Virus record (IMG/VR): IMGVR_UViG_3300030060_003958
Span: 1 to 38,616 of that record
From: a virus
Direction: 5' to 3' (one strand)
DNA: 38,616 nucleotides
Within the stretch, counting starts at the first letter, position 1. Every line of letters begins with the position of its first letter. This document shows, piece after piece, positions 6,540-17,800 of this stretch. Both the position numbers and the translations under genes were made by a program. Under the pieces are notes generated by a model. The model was not told where the DNA came from. It did no database searches and was given only the letters and a program-made list of their open reading frames with translations.

Positions 6540-8765
6540 ATGGACTTTGAAAGTGGATTTAGTATGGGCCAGCAGATTCTAAGTGAGGCCCGTCAACGCA
6601 GAAGAGATGCAGCCGCAAATGAACGCGACGAAGCATCAGCTAAGTTAATTAAGCAGGAAGCCAGAGACTTGAGGCTAAAGAATAAAGCCAAGAAAGAAGT
6701 AGGCGGCTATAAGGTAGAAGCTAGAAGCGATAAAAAACTTTCAAAGCTTGCACCTAAAGAGAAGAGGATAGAGTTAAAGGGTAAGAAGGCTGCGGCAAAG
6801 CAAGCAATGATTAAGGCTAAACTTGAAGAGGATGTTAATAAAACTTACGGAGAACCTGAGCATAAAAGAATTGGTGAGGCAAGGATTCAGCAAGAGGAAG
6901 CTGCTCCCAAAGAAACTTTAGCCAGAGCCCAGCTAACTCGAAAGCAAGCTGAGAACTACGACAGAGAGACAGATAGTAGAATCTTCGTCAATGAGTTGAA
7001 CGCTCAAAGCAACGCCATTACTGCTGACGCAAATAGAAAGAACGCTGCTACTGACAGAAAGGAGTACAATTTAAAGCGCAATGCTGCACAGGAAAGCACT
7101 GAGGAGCGTCTATTGTTGGACAAGGAATCAGAAGCACTAGCCGCCCAGATGGCAAAGCCTCCTACGAAAGAAGATGGGAGTATTGATTTTAGTAAAATAG
7201 ATGCTTGGTCAAGAGACATATACTTAGGGTTAACTGAACTCTCAGCATCGTCATCTTCATCAGCAGAGGTAAGGAATCTAGCCATTGCGACATCTGATAG
7301 TTTATCTAAGGGCTTCGGTAGGGTAATAGAAGATTACAAAAGTCAGACGGAATACGTTAACAGAAACGTGATGCTTCTGGAAAAGGGTAAGCTGGCCCAA
7401 TACGTCCAGAAATATGACCAAGGCGAGCGTTTAGAAAGAATGCGTAACCTGCACGGTAAGCAGGGGGAGGATGATGTTAACACTCGCCTTGAAGTTCTTG
7501 AGATGTTTAGGGATAAAGGGGTTCCCTTGTCTTATCTTAGGAGGGATAGTAAGGAGTTTAATAGTATATTTGCTTTTGAACAATCAGAGGCGATGCCGTT
7601 TCAGATTCTAAAAGATAAGGATGGTGGGGAGTATTCCTCTATAGACCACCCCATTATGCTTATAGACAGAACCGCTACCCTATCGTCGGCTGAAGCGTTT
7701 GCTGATGAATGGGTTGCACGAAACACGCCACCTAAAGCTGAAGTTCAACACAGGATTGGTGGGGGGCAGCAATCTGGGCAAATTTCTATCGGCCCCCAGC
7801 AACCCTCTGGGCCTCAAGTCACGACAACCCGTGTCGGTGGAAACCTGCAAACAACCGGAACTCCCATTGGCAGGGAGCTTTACCCTCACTCCAAGGCTGT
7901 CGATGTTCAGTCATTCCTTTCTGGATGGGAGGGTGGTCAGCCTCTAGTGGGTGGTAGCTTCCTTGATGGGCCAACTGCACCGCCAACGGGAAACTCGGAA
8001 CCTATGGTAGAGGGTAGCTCCACTATGCCAGAGCTTCCGCAAACGCCACCACCTTCGCCAGCACCTACGCTCCCGAAAGGGCCGACTGACAGCGACCAAG
8101 AGCTTATGCAGGACTCAGGGATCAATGCTGAACAAGCAGGAATTCTAGACGATCTTGGTATTGATTGGAGGAACTCAAGTATTGGTGGCGTACAGCTTAT
8201 TAAAAGGGAGTCAGATAGGCTGGAATCAGATATTAAATCTGGCACTGACGAGTTAAATAGATTGGAGCGTCAATTAAAAACAGGACTAAAAGATGATAGA
8301 AACTTTAAGCCAAGCCGATTGGGCCTTGGTAGTTCTAACCCAGTATTATCCCCATCCCAAAAAGCCAGCCTTAGAGAAAAAATCTCAGAAGGGAAGTCTG
8401 AGCTGGAGCAGATAAAAGCTCAAAAGGTAAAGCTTAACGACTCTATCAGGACTAAAAACCCCTCTGTCAGTCCTAAAGACGTAAGAATCCCTGAAGGTTC
8501 CCATGAGCTTCATCGTGAGTTGGAACGAATAAAGCAGCTTGCAAAGTCTAAGAGACGGGAAGCTAATGAGAGAGGAAACATAGAGCCAGTAGGCGTTACA
8601 GGTTCACGCCCAAATGCTGCCATGTACAAGGAGGCCCAAGAATTAGAGGCACGGGCTTTGGAAATTGAAAGGCAACTAGAGGGGTTGCCCGAGGAGAATC
8701 AGTCACTTATCAAGTCCAAGCGAAGATTTCCTGCGCCCCCTCCAAGGAGGAGCTATACCTACTAA
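6540..8765 (+). CDS. Internal virion protein, large coiled-coil type
   Basis: The 741-residue protein has a good ribosome site (GGAGAAATAATT before the ATG). Residues 1-280 are extremely charged and helical (Lys/Glu/Arg/Ala), suggesting a long coiled coil. Residues about 400-520 are Pro/Gly/Ser-rich and disordered (PQTPPPSPAPTLPKGP). Residues about 560-720 are again helical coiled coil (ESDRLESDIKSGTDELNRLE). There is no enzyme motif. Its size, composition and position between a membrane-seeking protein and the giant polyvalent protein match internal core or ejection proteins. A scaffold-like role inside the capsid is possible. Confidence 0.45.
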   Translation: MDFESGFSMGQQILSEARQRRRDAAANERDEASAKLIKQEARDLRLKNKAKKEVGGYKVEARSDKKLSKLAPKEKRIELKGKKAAAKQAMIKAKLEEDVNKTYGEPEHKRIGEARIQQEEAAPKETLARAQLTRKQAENYDRETDSRIFVNELNAQSNAITADANRKNAATDRKEYNLKRNAAQESTEERLLLDKESEALAAQMAKPPTKEDGSIDFSKIDAWSRDIYLGLTELSASSSSSAEVRNLAIATSDSLSKGFGRVIEDYKSQTEYVNRNVMLLEKGKLAQYVQKYDQGERLERMRNLHGKQGEDDVNTRLEVLEMFRDKGVPLSYLRRDSKEFNSIFAFEQSEAMPFQILKDKDGGEYSSIDHPIMLIDRTATLSSAEAFADEWVARNTPPKAEVQHRIGGGQQSGQISIGPQQPSGPQVTTTRVGGNLQTTGTPIGRELYPHSKAVDVQSFLSGWEGGQPLVGGSFLDGPTAPPTGNSEPMVEGSSTMPELPQTPPPSPAPTLPKGPTDSDQELMQDSGINAEQAGILDDLGIDWRNSSIGGVQLIKRESDRLESDIKSGTDELNRLERQLKTGLKDDRNFKPSRLGLGSSNPVLSPSQKASLREKISEGKSELEQIKAQKVKLNDSIRTKNPSVSPKDVRIPEGSHELHRELERIKQLAKSKRREANERGNIEPVGVTGSRPNAAMYKEAQELEARALEIERQLEGLPEENQSLIKSKRRFPAPPPRRSYTY

Positions 8766-8807
8766 AGTAGGCGGCAAAAGCAGAAAGCAACTAAAAGAAT
8801 TAAAGTA

Positions 8808-11800
8808 ATGTCTACTTCTATATTTGATTGGTGGCGGCAGCGGTATCCAAATCAGTCGCATTACACTGATGCACAGATAGGTGTTGCCATACTGAGTAAA
8901 GACCCCTCTGCGTTCACCGCGCACCCTGAGCTTAACCAGTACAGGGACGCCTACCAAAGAATCAAGGACAGAGAGAATGGTGCTGCTTTCGATAGGCAGA
9001 CTGTTCAGGGCTTCCAACAAGCAATGGAGAAACCAGAGGAGGAGCGAGGCATATTCGGCACACTGCTTAAAGACCCAGCCAAGCGCGGCATCTTAATGTC
9101 TAAGCAAGCGGATATTGTTACTTCATTCTCTGGGGTCAATAAAGAGTTTACTGTAGATGACGCTCGCAACTTAATTGAGATAAGAAAAGAGTTAGAGGAC
9201 TTAGAAGTATCTGACGAGTTTAGAGAGTTCCAAGAGGCTGATGGGTTCATTAAATCTTGGGGTGAGTTTTGGGGGCTAAAAGAAACCCCTTACATTATAG
9301 GTGAGGTAGTCACTGAATCTATGGCTGCGCTACTTCACAACGGCTGGAAGAATGTTGCTGGCGGTGCTGCTACTGGTGCTGCTACTGGTGCTGCTGCTGG
9401 TGCTATAGGTGGGCCTCTTGCTGGTGCTACTGCGGGTGTCGGTGCGTTGTGGGGTGCAGCAGGTGGCTTAGGTAAAACATCTTACGACCTATCCGCCTCA
9501 TCTAAGTTTCTTGAGACAATCGAAGCAACGGTTGGTCGCAACGTAATGGATGACCCTGAAGCTTTGTTTAATTCTCTCAATGATCCTGAAACATTAAAGA
9601 AAGCCAGAAGCAAGGCAGCAAAGTACGGCATACCTATTGCCATGTTCGACACTCTATCTATGGGCCTAGCTGGTAGAGGTGTTAATGCTGGCGTGAGAAT
9701 TGCCAATGCCGCAGGTAGTAAGGCTAAGGTTATGGTAGGCAAGGAAGGCTTACTAAATAACGCGGCAAGGATAGGATTGCTTGGAACACAAAAAGCTGCA
9801 CCGATGGCTGCACCGCTCGCCTTCCAAAGCACACTCGGAGCATCTGGGGAATTTTTCGGACAGCTTAGTTCCGAGGGTAAGATTAACGATTGGAAGAGTG
9901 TATTCCTAGAAGGCATCGCTGAGTTCGGTATGGCTCCGCTTGAGATCGGCGCAGCTAACCTGACTAAAGATATGTCTGCCGATCACTCAAAAGCCCTTAA
10001 CGGTATTATTAGGGATAGGCGAAAGGCTGGGGTGGACGCTGATTCTATTAAGGCAGAAACTCAGAAGCTAGTTAACTCAGGTTACTACACTCAGTTACAG
10101 GGCGATGTAATTAACACCCATGTAGATGAAGTGTTTGAGGCAGAAGCTCAGGGCAAGACCCCTCCAAGCGAGATGGGTGCTTTGGGCAGGATGAGTAAAG
10201 CTGACGCTAACAGGGCTTTCAATATGTGGATGGGTGATCGAGGTTATGGCCCGCCCATCAGGCCGAGTCAGCAGGTAGGGGAATCTGAGACCCAACGCAG
10301 AAGCACTGAATATATTATCGGAAAGTATTCATCCATCAACAAGTACAGGAATGCCTTAAAGGAGGGTGACGAAAAAACCGCCGATGAACTTAGGAATAAA
10401 ACTCTTGAAGATGGTGGTGTTGAAATCGAAAACGATGCTGCTCTTCAGGTTAAGGGCAATGAGTGGAGGGAGAAAAAAATAGCTGATAAAGGCTACGTTG
10501 TGCAAGTGCTCAACCGAAAAGCAGCTTTCGAGAAGGGCGAGGAAAGGTTAGTCGAGGCCCGTGCCGCCCAAGAAGAGGCTCTTTCTGGAATTAAAAGCTG
10601 GGAGGATATTACAAAGTACCAAAACCTTTCCAAGCTAGATGAGGGTAAGGCTCAAGAGCTAATCAAAAACTTAAATGACGGACTAGCTGAATATAATACT
10701 TTTGACGAAACCGCCGTTGCTGTAGTTAACGATCCGTTCTGGCAGGATAGACTTAATCCTGATGAGACAAATGCCATCATAACCATAGGTGCTCACTTAG
10801 AAAATGAAGCCCTAAAAGAAATAGCCAAAAAGGTTACACCAGCAAGCGAAGATGAAACAGCAGCGTTTGCTAGGAAAAGGAAGGGCGACCCCAATCAAGG
10901 CGAGATGTTTGCGCCAGAGCCGCCAGAGGATTCGGGTGAGCGCAGTGATTTCTATGCTCTACCAGCAGAGCTATTTCCTAATGAGCTAAGACCTACAGAG
11001 GAGGAAATGAGTCAGATAGGTGATCCCGCTACTGAGCAGGACGCAATGTTTGAGGAGTTTCCAGAGGGTGAAGATAAGCCGAAAGCTAAAAGGAGTGTTC
11101 GCAGAGTTGGCAAGAGGGGTGATGCCCAGATTCCTGATCAAGGTATTTTCGGTGGTCAACCTCAGTTCGCTAGAGAGTATGGCGGTGAGGGTGACACAAG
11201 GAGTTTAGAGCAACGCATAGGCAAGCAGTTAATGTCTGCCGACCCAGCCGAGTCATCCGAGCGTGAGCTTCTGGGCTTTACTCAGGGCAAGAGGCCAGAG
11301 CGTGAGGACTTAGTTCTTGAGCAGGAGCTTGAGATTTCCCCTGACGAACTCAACAAGCTTCTCACTGGCAATCTTCATAAGAAATCAATCGCTAGAGATG
11401 CTGAAGCTTCAGGCAGGGAGTGGCATCCATTATTTCAAAGGCTTGAGTCAAAGGACTTCCCTATATCTATTTACGGTTCTTGGGGCATTGAAAGCGATAA
11501 CTGGGGCAAGCGTTGGAACTCTATTGATCCTGAGTCGGGAACCATAGAAAAGATAAATTACTTTGAGGGTGCTCGTCGTTCTGCACTAAAGCTTGCAGCA
11601 GGTAATGTTAGAGAGTTTGGCACTGAAGCATACGACATGGCTTACGATGCTCTGCACGGATTCAACACATACGCTCAAGGAACTACAACTGAAGAGGGTA
11701 GGGTTCAGTTCAGGGCGGGCATGATTGAGGAGCTAAGACGCAGAGCAGAAGAGGTAATGGACAACGAGATAAGTCGTGGTGCTACCCCTGAGCAAGCCGC

Positions 11801-14800
11801 TCTAAGCCCTGACATAATGCGAGTAGCCAGAACCAAAGCACCTATATCCGGTGCGGCTATTCTAAAAAGAAACTTCTTGGATCAGGTTCGAGCACGGCGA
11901 AGAGAGGAGGCTAGGATCGAGTCAGTTAAGGGAGGTCAGTCAACTAAAGGTAAAAGGCTTTCAGAGCAGGAACGCAAGCGTAGGTCTAAGAAGCAGATTC
12001 GCGTAGCAGGAGGTGAGTCCCGCAACATAGCAGGAGGGACAACAGCGACCCGTACAGCGAGTGAGTTCTCAGAAGGTAGCATGACCGGATGGGACGATCT
12101 TAGAGAGGAAGGTGGATTTAGGGCTGAAGTTATTGAAGAGACTGTAACCGACGAAAGGTTTACAGATAAAGAACTTCAAGTTTTCACCTCGCAAATACCG
12201 GAACTTGTTTTTGACGGGGAGGAGTTTGTTGAAGTTGAGGAGGGTGTAGAGGGTGCTGATCTTACAAAAATAGACTCCGTTATAGAGGACTACCATTCTG
12301 GCTCCACTGAATTAGCCAACATGGGGAGCAAAAAGATACGGGCAATGGAGGCGACCAAGATTGCTGTAAGGTCTTTCTTGTCTGACTTCAGGAAAAGGTT
12401 GCATGAGGATGAGTCTCCTGAGTCTCTGTCTGGCTGGAAGGATCAACCTTGGTGGCATTACTCTAGGGTCAACCAAGATATTTACACTAAGGTTATTATT
12501 CCTGAGTTCGCCAACAGGGTTGATTGGAGGATGAAGGCCCAGAAGGATAGGCCAAAGGTCGAGTCTGATCTGTACCAGTTAAAGGAAGAGGCAATACAGA
12601 TTCGTAAGAAGATAGATGAGCTTAACGGTAAAAGGTTTAAGCAGCACGTTAGGAGGTTGGTTCTTAGCGAGATGATGAACCTGAGAGAGTTAGGCCCAGA
12701 AATATCTCCCAACAGATACAGCGAGCTAGTCAAGGAGTCTGAGGGTAAGTTCTCTGAAGCACTTAACTGGATTTCCCAAAACCTATCCACCCCCGAATCC
12801 CCCAAGTGGTCTGGTTATTTTATTAAGTGGAGTGATGACGCTATTAAAGCTCAGTTCGAGGGCTTTGAGGAAAACAATGTAGTAGCATCTGAGGCTAACA
12901 CTAAGATAAAAGTAAAGATGGGAGGCATTGGCACTGGCCCGCAGATAGGTGGCGGCTTTGTATCCCGCGACCCAGAGACGGATGCTAATATTATTAAAGG
13001 AGAGCCGTTCCAGTGGGGCATTCGCAGAGGCAAAGAGACAGTTCCTCTTACCATAGCTAGTAGGCGACCCAAATGGGCTAAGGGTGCTAAAGGATGGGAG
13101 AAAGCTAACTGGGTGGAGAGGAATGTTAAGGAATACTTGGGCGAACTATTAGCTAGGCAGTCCGTAGTTAAGAAAGAGATTTGGCGTAACCAAGTATTAC
13201 TTAAAAAGCTAAACAACGAGCTTGCAGGTCAGAAGTCCAGAGGGACACGGATGAACGAAATCCGTCGGCAGATAAACAAGATCGTCAGCATCAGGGATAG
13301 TCGCATAGAAAGAAGCAAGCGTGGCATTGAGGTGAAGATTAACGGTGAGGTAATGGAAGCTGTTCCTCCTTACCTAAACCCAATCGGTGATCCTAGCTCT
13401 AAGACAGCAAGCTATGACCCAAGGATGACCCCCGCTAAAGTTGCCAAGAAGTACAGCAATAAGCGGATCAGTAAGATGATGCTTGATATGGAGAACAGGT
13501 ATCTCCGTGCCTTCCATGATTCTCAAAGGGAGTTTCAGGATGTGTTCCTTACTAGGAAAGATTTGCGAACAGCGTTTGACGAGGTTGGTTTATTCTCAAG
13601 AGGTAGAAAGAACAGGCCATACGTCGATATGTTCACTGAAAACTCTTTGGTAAGGTATGGCAAGCAGAAGGGTAACTTTAATATCTCAGAAGCCTTTGAT
13701 ATAGTTTTCGCTCCCTTGAAGGGTGAGGCTAGGGCGAGAGCCAAGAGGATTCAACCGCTGGTAAAATATCTTTTCGAGAAAGGTCACAGCCCAGATGTTT
13801 TCCTAGCGAGCATGGAGAATCCTATTGCTGGTGCTGGTATGTACGACCAGATAAACGACCAGATTGTAATTGACCCGACACGGATAAGTGATGATGTAGA
13901 GAACTTTGACACGCTTCTTGAGGAGTTCATCCACTCTGTAACCTTCGATGTACACAAGGATAAGGGTATAAACTCTAGGCTCACAAAGCTTCGGGAACAG
14001 GTAACTGCTGAGTTAGACAAGCGTGGGTCAGACATTGATAGGTACTTCTTGCAGGACAACAGGGAGTTTATTGCTCACGCTATCTCAGACCCGCAAGTCC
14101 AAGAGTTACTATCGAGTATTCAGGTTAAGGATCAGGGCATAATCCGCACGGCTTTCAATAGAATCCTTGAGCTTATATCAGAAGCCCTTGGGTTAGACGC
14201 TGCTCGCGGTAGCATACTTGAAGAGGTGGCACTGCACCTGTCTGAATCAGTAAGGAAGAGGGCTACTTATTCTCGCAGACCTAGACTCAATGCCGAGAAA
14301 GTTCCGATCCCATTACGCTCACCGGAAGGGTACGGTAAGGTTTACGTTAATCAGTTTGCTGGTAAGACTAGCGGCTTGGTTCTGACCTACAGCAAGAATC
14401 TATACTTTGCTAATGGTTCTAGCTTTGTTCTGGATAAGGCGAGCAAGGCTAACATAAACGAGAACTTGGTTATTGAGTACAGCCCAGAGGTTTGGAAAGC
14501 AATTAGAAGTGACCTAGCATTGTTCGCTGCTGCATTCCACGGCTCACCAAAGGAGGAAAGATTCGACAGGTTTGACACTTCCTTCATGGGAACAGGTGAG
14601 GGTGCTCAAGCGTTTGGCTGGGGGCTGTACTTTTCCACACGACAGGGCGTTGCGGATTTTTACCGACTGAAGAGTGACGGAAATATTGTTATTAGCCCTG
14701 ATGACGGAAGGCAATACTTGCGCCAGAAAATGAGCAAAAAGTTGTTTGATTCGATTGAGGCTGGTACTTATATCCACTCAAACACAAGGGAAATGGGAGG

Positions 14801-17800
14801 TTGGTCAGCTTGGGTTACAGTAGCAAGCGACCCTGCTGAAAGAAAGAGCCAGTGGGAGGAAGTGGTTCGGAGGGAAAAGGGTATATGGTGGATTCAACTC
14901 AATAAACCCGCAGGTCAAGGATACAAAGTTGAACTAGCCCCAGCGGAAGATGAGTACCTGCTATTGGACGAGCCTCGCGTTAATCAAAGCGAAAAGGTTC
15001 AGCAAGCTTTAGACAATCTAGAGAACGACTTAGGAGAGTTGCTGCCAGTTAATTTGAAGAGTGGCATGGAGATATACCAAGAGGTGTCCTATCTAGCTGG
15101 GCTCAACATTCCTGAAAAACAGCCAGACTTTAGCGGGCTTTCATCTGATCCCTCTTTGAGGCTTCGCCAGATAAAAACCGCAGAGGCAAAAGCCGGATCA
15201 CTCCTCCTTCTCAAGCACGGCATTCGTGGTAATAAATATCTTGATGGGGTGAGTCGCCGCAGGGGTAAGGGAAACTACAACTACGTCATATTCGATGACT
15301 CGGACGTAGAGATAACCGGATCGTTTGCCAGAAAGAGAGAAGCTAGATCAGGCGAGGAAGTCCTCGATATAATCAAAGCAAAGACTGAGGTTCCAGAGGA
15401 GTCAAAGACTCTAGTAGAAAACTCAATGTCTACTTGGGATAAGTTTAAGAGCGCATTCGTAAGTTCTCAGCATCCTTGGGAGGTATTACAGAAGGTCGTT
15501 GATAAGACATCACTGCAAGGAAAAACAAACCTAGCCCATCTAGCGGAACTCCAAGCTGGTGCTGCACCTAAAGCGGATTGGGATGTTCAGGTTATGGAGC
15601 GTGATGTAGAGGGTGCTTTGGGTAAGGCAAGAGGAATGATAGATGATGAGTGGTCTGACTTTATTATCCTTGAGCGTATCAAGTCTCGCCTAATAGATCA
15701 GCAGACTAAGATGGGTGAGCTAGAGCCTAGGCTTAGGCAGTTCCAAGATAAGGACAACTGGATTCTGGATGATAATAAAGACCCGATTGAGTTTGATCTA
15801 AGGGATGACAACCGAGACTTCTGGGTAGTTGATGGTATTGAAAAGACTAGGGATGAACTTGAGATGGAGTACCTTAGAATACTTGGCATCTCGAAAGAAG
15901 TTTATCCATACAAAGATTGGAACTCATTCAAGGATGACTACTACTCAGGCATTAACTTCCTCAAGGATAAGATAGCTGACCCTGAAGTTCTTGATATGGT
16001 GAACGGTGAGGTTACTGGTAAGTTTGTTGACGCGCAGGAACAGTATCACTCGCACATGGAGGGAGCACTAATGAAGCTGCGTCAGGCTGGCGTACTCAGC
16101 CCCACACTGTACAACTCCATACAGAGAAGCACATCATTCTACGTTCCCTTCTATGTTGTTAGGTACTTTAACCGCAACCCAGAGGACACGTTCGGCCAGA
16201 CCATTAAGGGAATCACTGAAGCAGGAGAGACTATCGTTAAGCCGATGGATGCTGGTAGGTTTAAGATTTACTACAGTACGCTGAGAGCGGAGAAGAATGA
16301 GTACATAAAGAAGATAGACCTATGGAGAAGTGACTTTGATCCTGACGGCAATCACATCACTAGGATAATAGACCCAGAAGATTTGTCAGAAGGTTCAGGC
16401 AAGGGTGCGTTAATGTTCTACGAGAACGGACGCAAGCGTTACATTGCACTGGACAAGCGCGTTACTGATGTAGCTAACAGGTTCACGCCAGTGAGTGCAT
16501 CCCAAGCACACAGAGCAATGAAGGTGTTTGGTGATATATTTAAGATGGGTGCTACTGGTGTTAATATATTCTTCCAAGCATTTAACTTTGCAATGTTTGA
16601 CCCCATCCGCTTGCTGACTACATCTAGGGCTGGTCTGAAGAATAGAGATAAAGGTCTTAACCCGTGGGTGCTGGCGCAGCAATACATCAGAGCAATGATG
16701 GCAGCATCGTGGGCCAACCTTACACCTAACTCTATCAAGAACCTGATGTCTGAGAAGTCACCTGAGTTTACTCAAAGCTTAGACAATCTTTACAGCGAGT
16801 TCATTAACAGCGGTGCTGCGGGTTCAACCATTGCTGAATACTTCCACAAGCCTGACCACATAAGAGACGTTCTCAGTGGAGAGAAGTTGTCACGCAAGAA
16901 CCCGTTAACGGCTGTCACTGCAAAGCTCTCTCAGTTTGGTAAGACTCTTGAGCAGACATCTAAGATGGTGGGTATGCAGAGGATGATGGGCTTTGAAGAG
17001 ATAGAGAAGCTACGATCCAAGATGGATAAGGCTAAGACATCCGCCGCAAAGGTAGCCATCAAGAATCAGATTGATGAGAAGATGGACTTCATTGCCACTG
17101 AGATAAGGAACTTTGCTGGCTCCCCAGACTTCTTGAGGCAAGGTGAAGTCACTAAGAATGAGGCACTGAACGTACTGTTCTTGTTCTTTAACGCCAGAAT
17201 ACAGGGCGTTGAGCGTGACCTCAGTAGATTGTCTAAGGTGTTCAGCGGCACATCTCAGGAGAAGGGTGAGGCACTGATGGTCGGTATGAAGATTTCCGCA
17301 TTCGCAGTCCTGCCGACGATCTGGGCTTGGTCAATGAACAGAAGGAACGAGGATCGTGAGGATGATTACGACCAGATTTCTGACGAGGATAAGAAGAACT
17401 ACATACACATCCCTCTAGGCGAATACTTTGAGCATCCGTACATTGAAGGTAAGATGGTTGCTGACTACATCAGGATTCCCAGAAGGGAGACATTCGGCTT
17501 GTTCTCTTACACGATGGAGAAGGCTCTTGATTGGTACTATCAGAAAGACCCACAGGCAGTTAGCGAAATGTTAGGTCACTGGGTTGAGGCTAGTATGCCA
17601 GTTAATGTTGCTGGTATTACTGATGGTGAGGTTATCAAGACAGGTGAGAGTGTGATGTCCAGTCTTAACCCGATCCTGAAATCCCCGATAGAGGTTCTAA
17701 GTAACAGGAACTTCTTTAGGCACAAGCCAATCGTACCTCCCTCGCTGGAGAGAGCAGAAGTTAGCCAGCAGTTCTTTGACAAGACACCAAACATATACAG

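Noticed and set aside
9355-9480. GGTGCTGCTACT repeats as a DNA-level repeat
   Set aside because: They encode the Gly/Ala membrane-active segment of the giant protein and are adequately explained by protein function.
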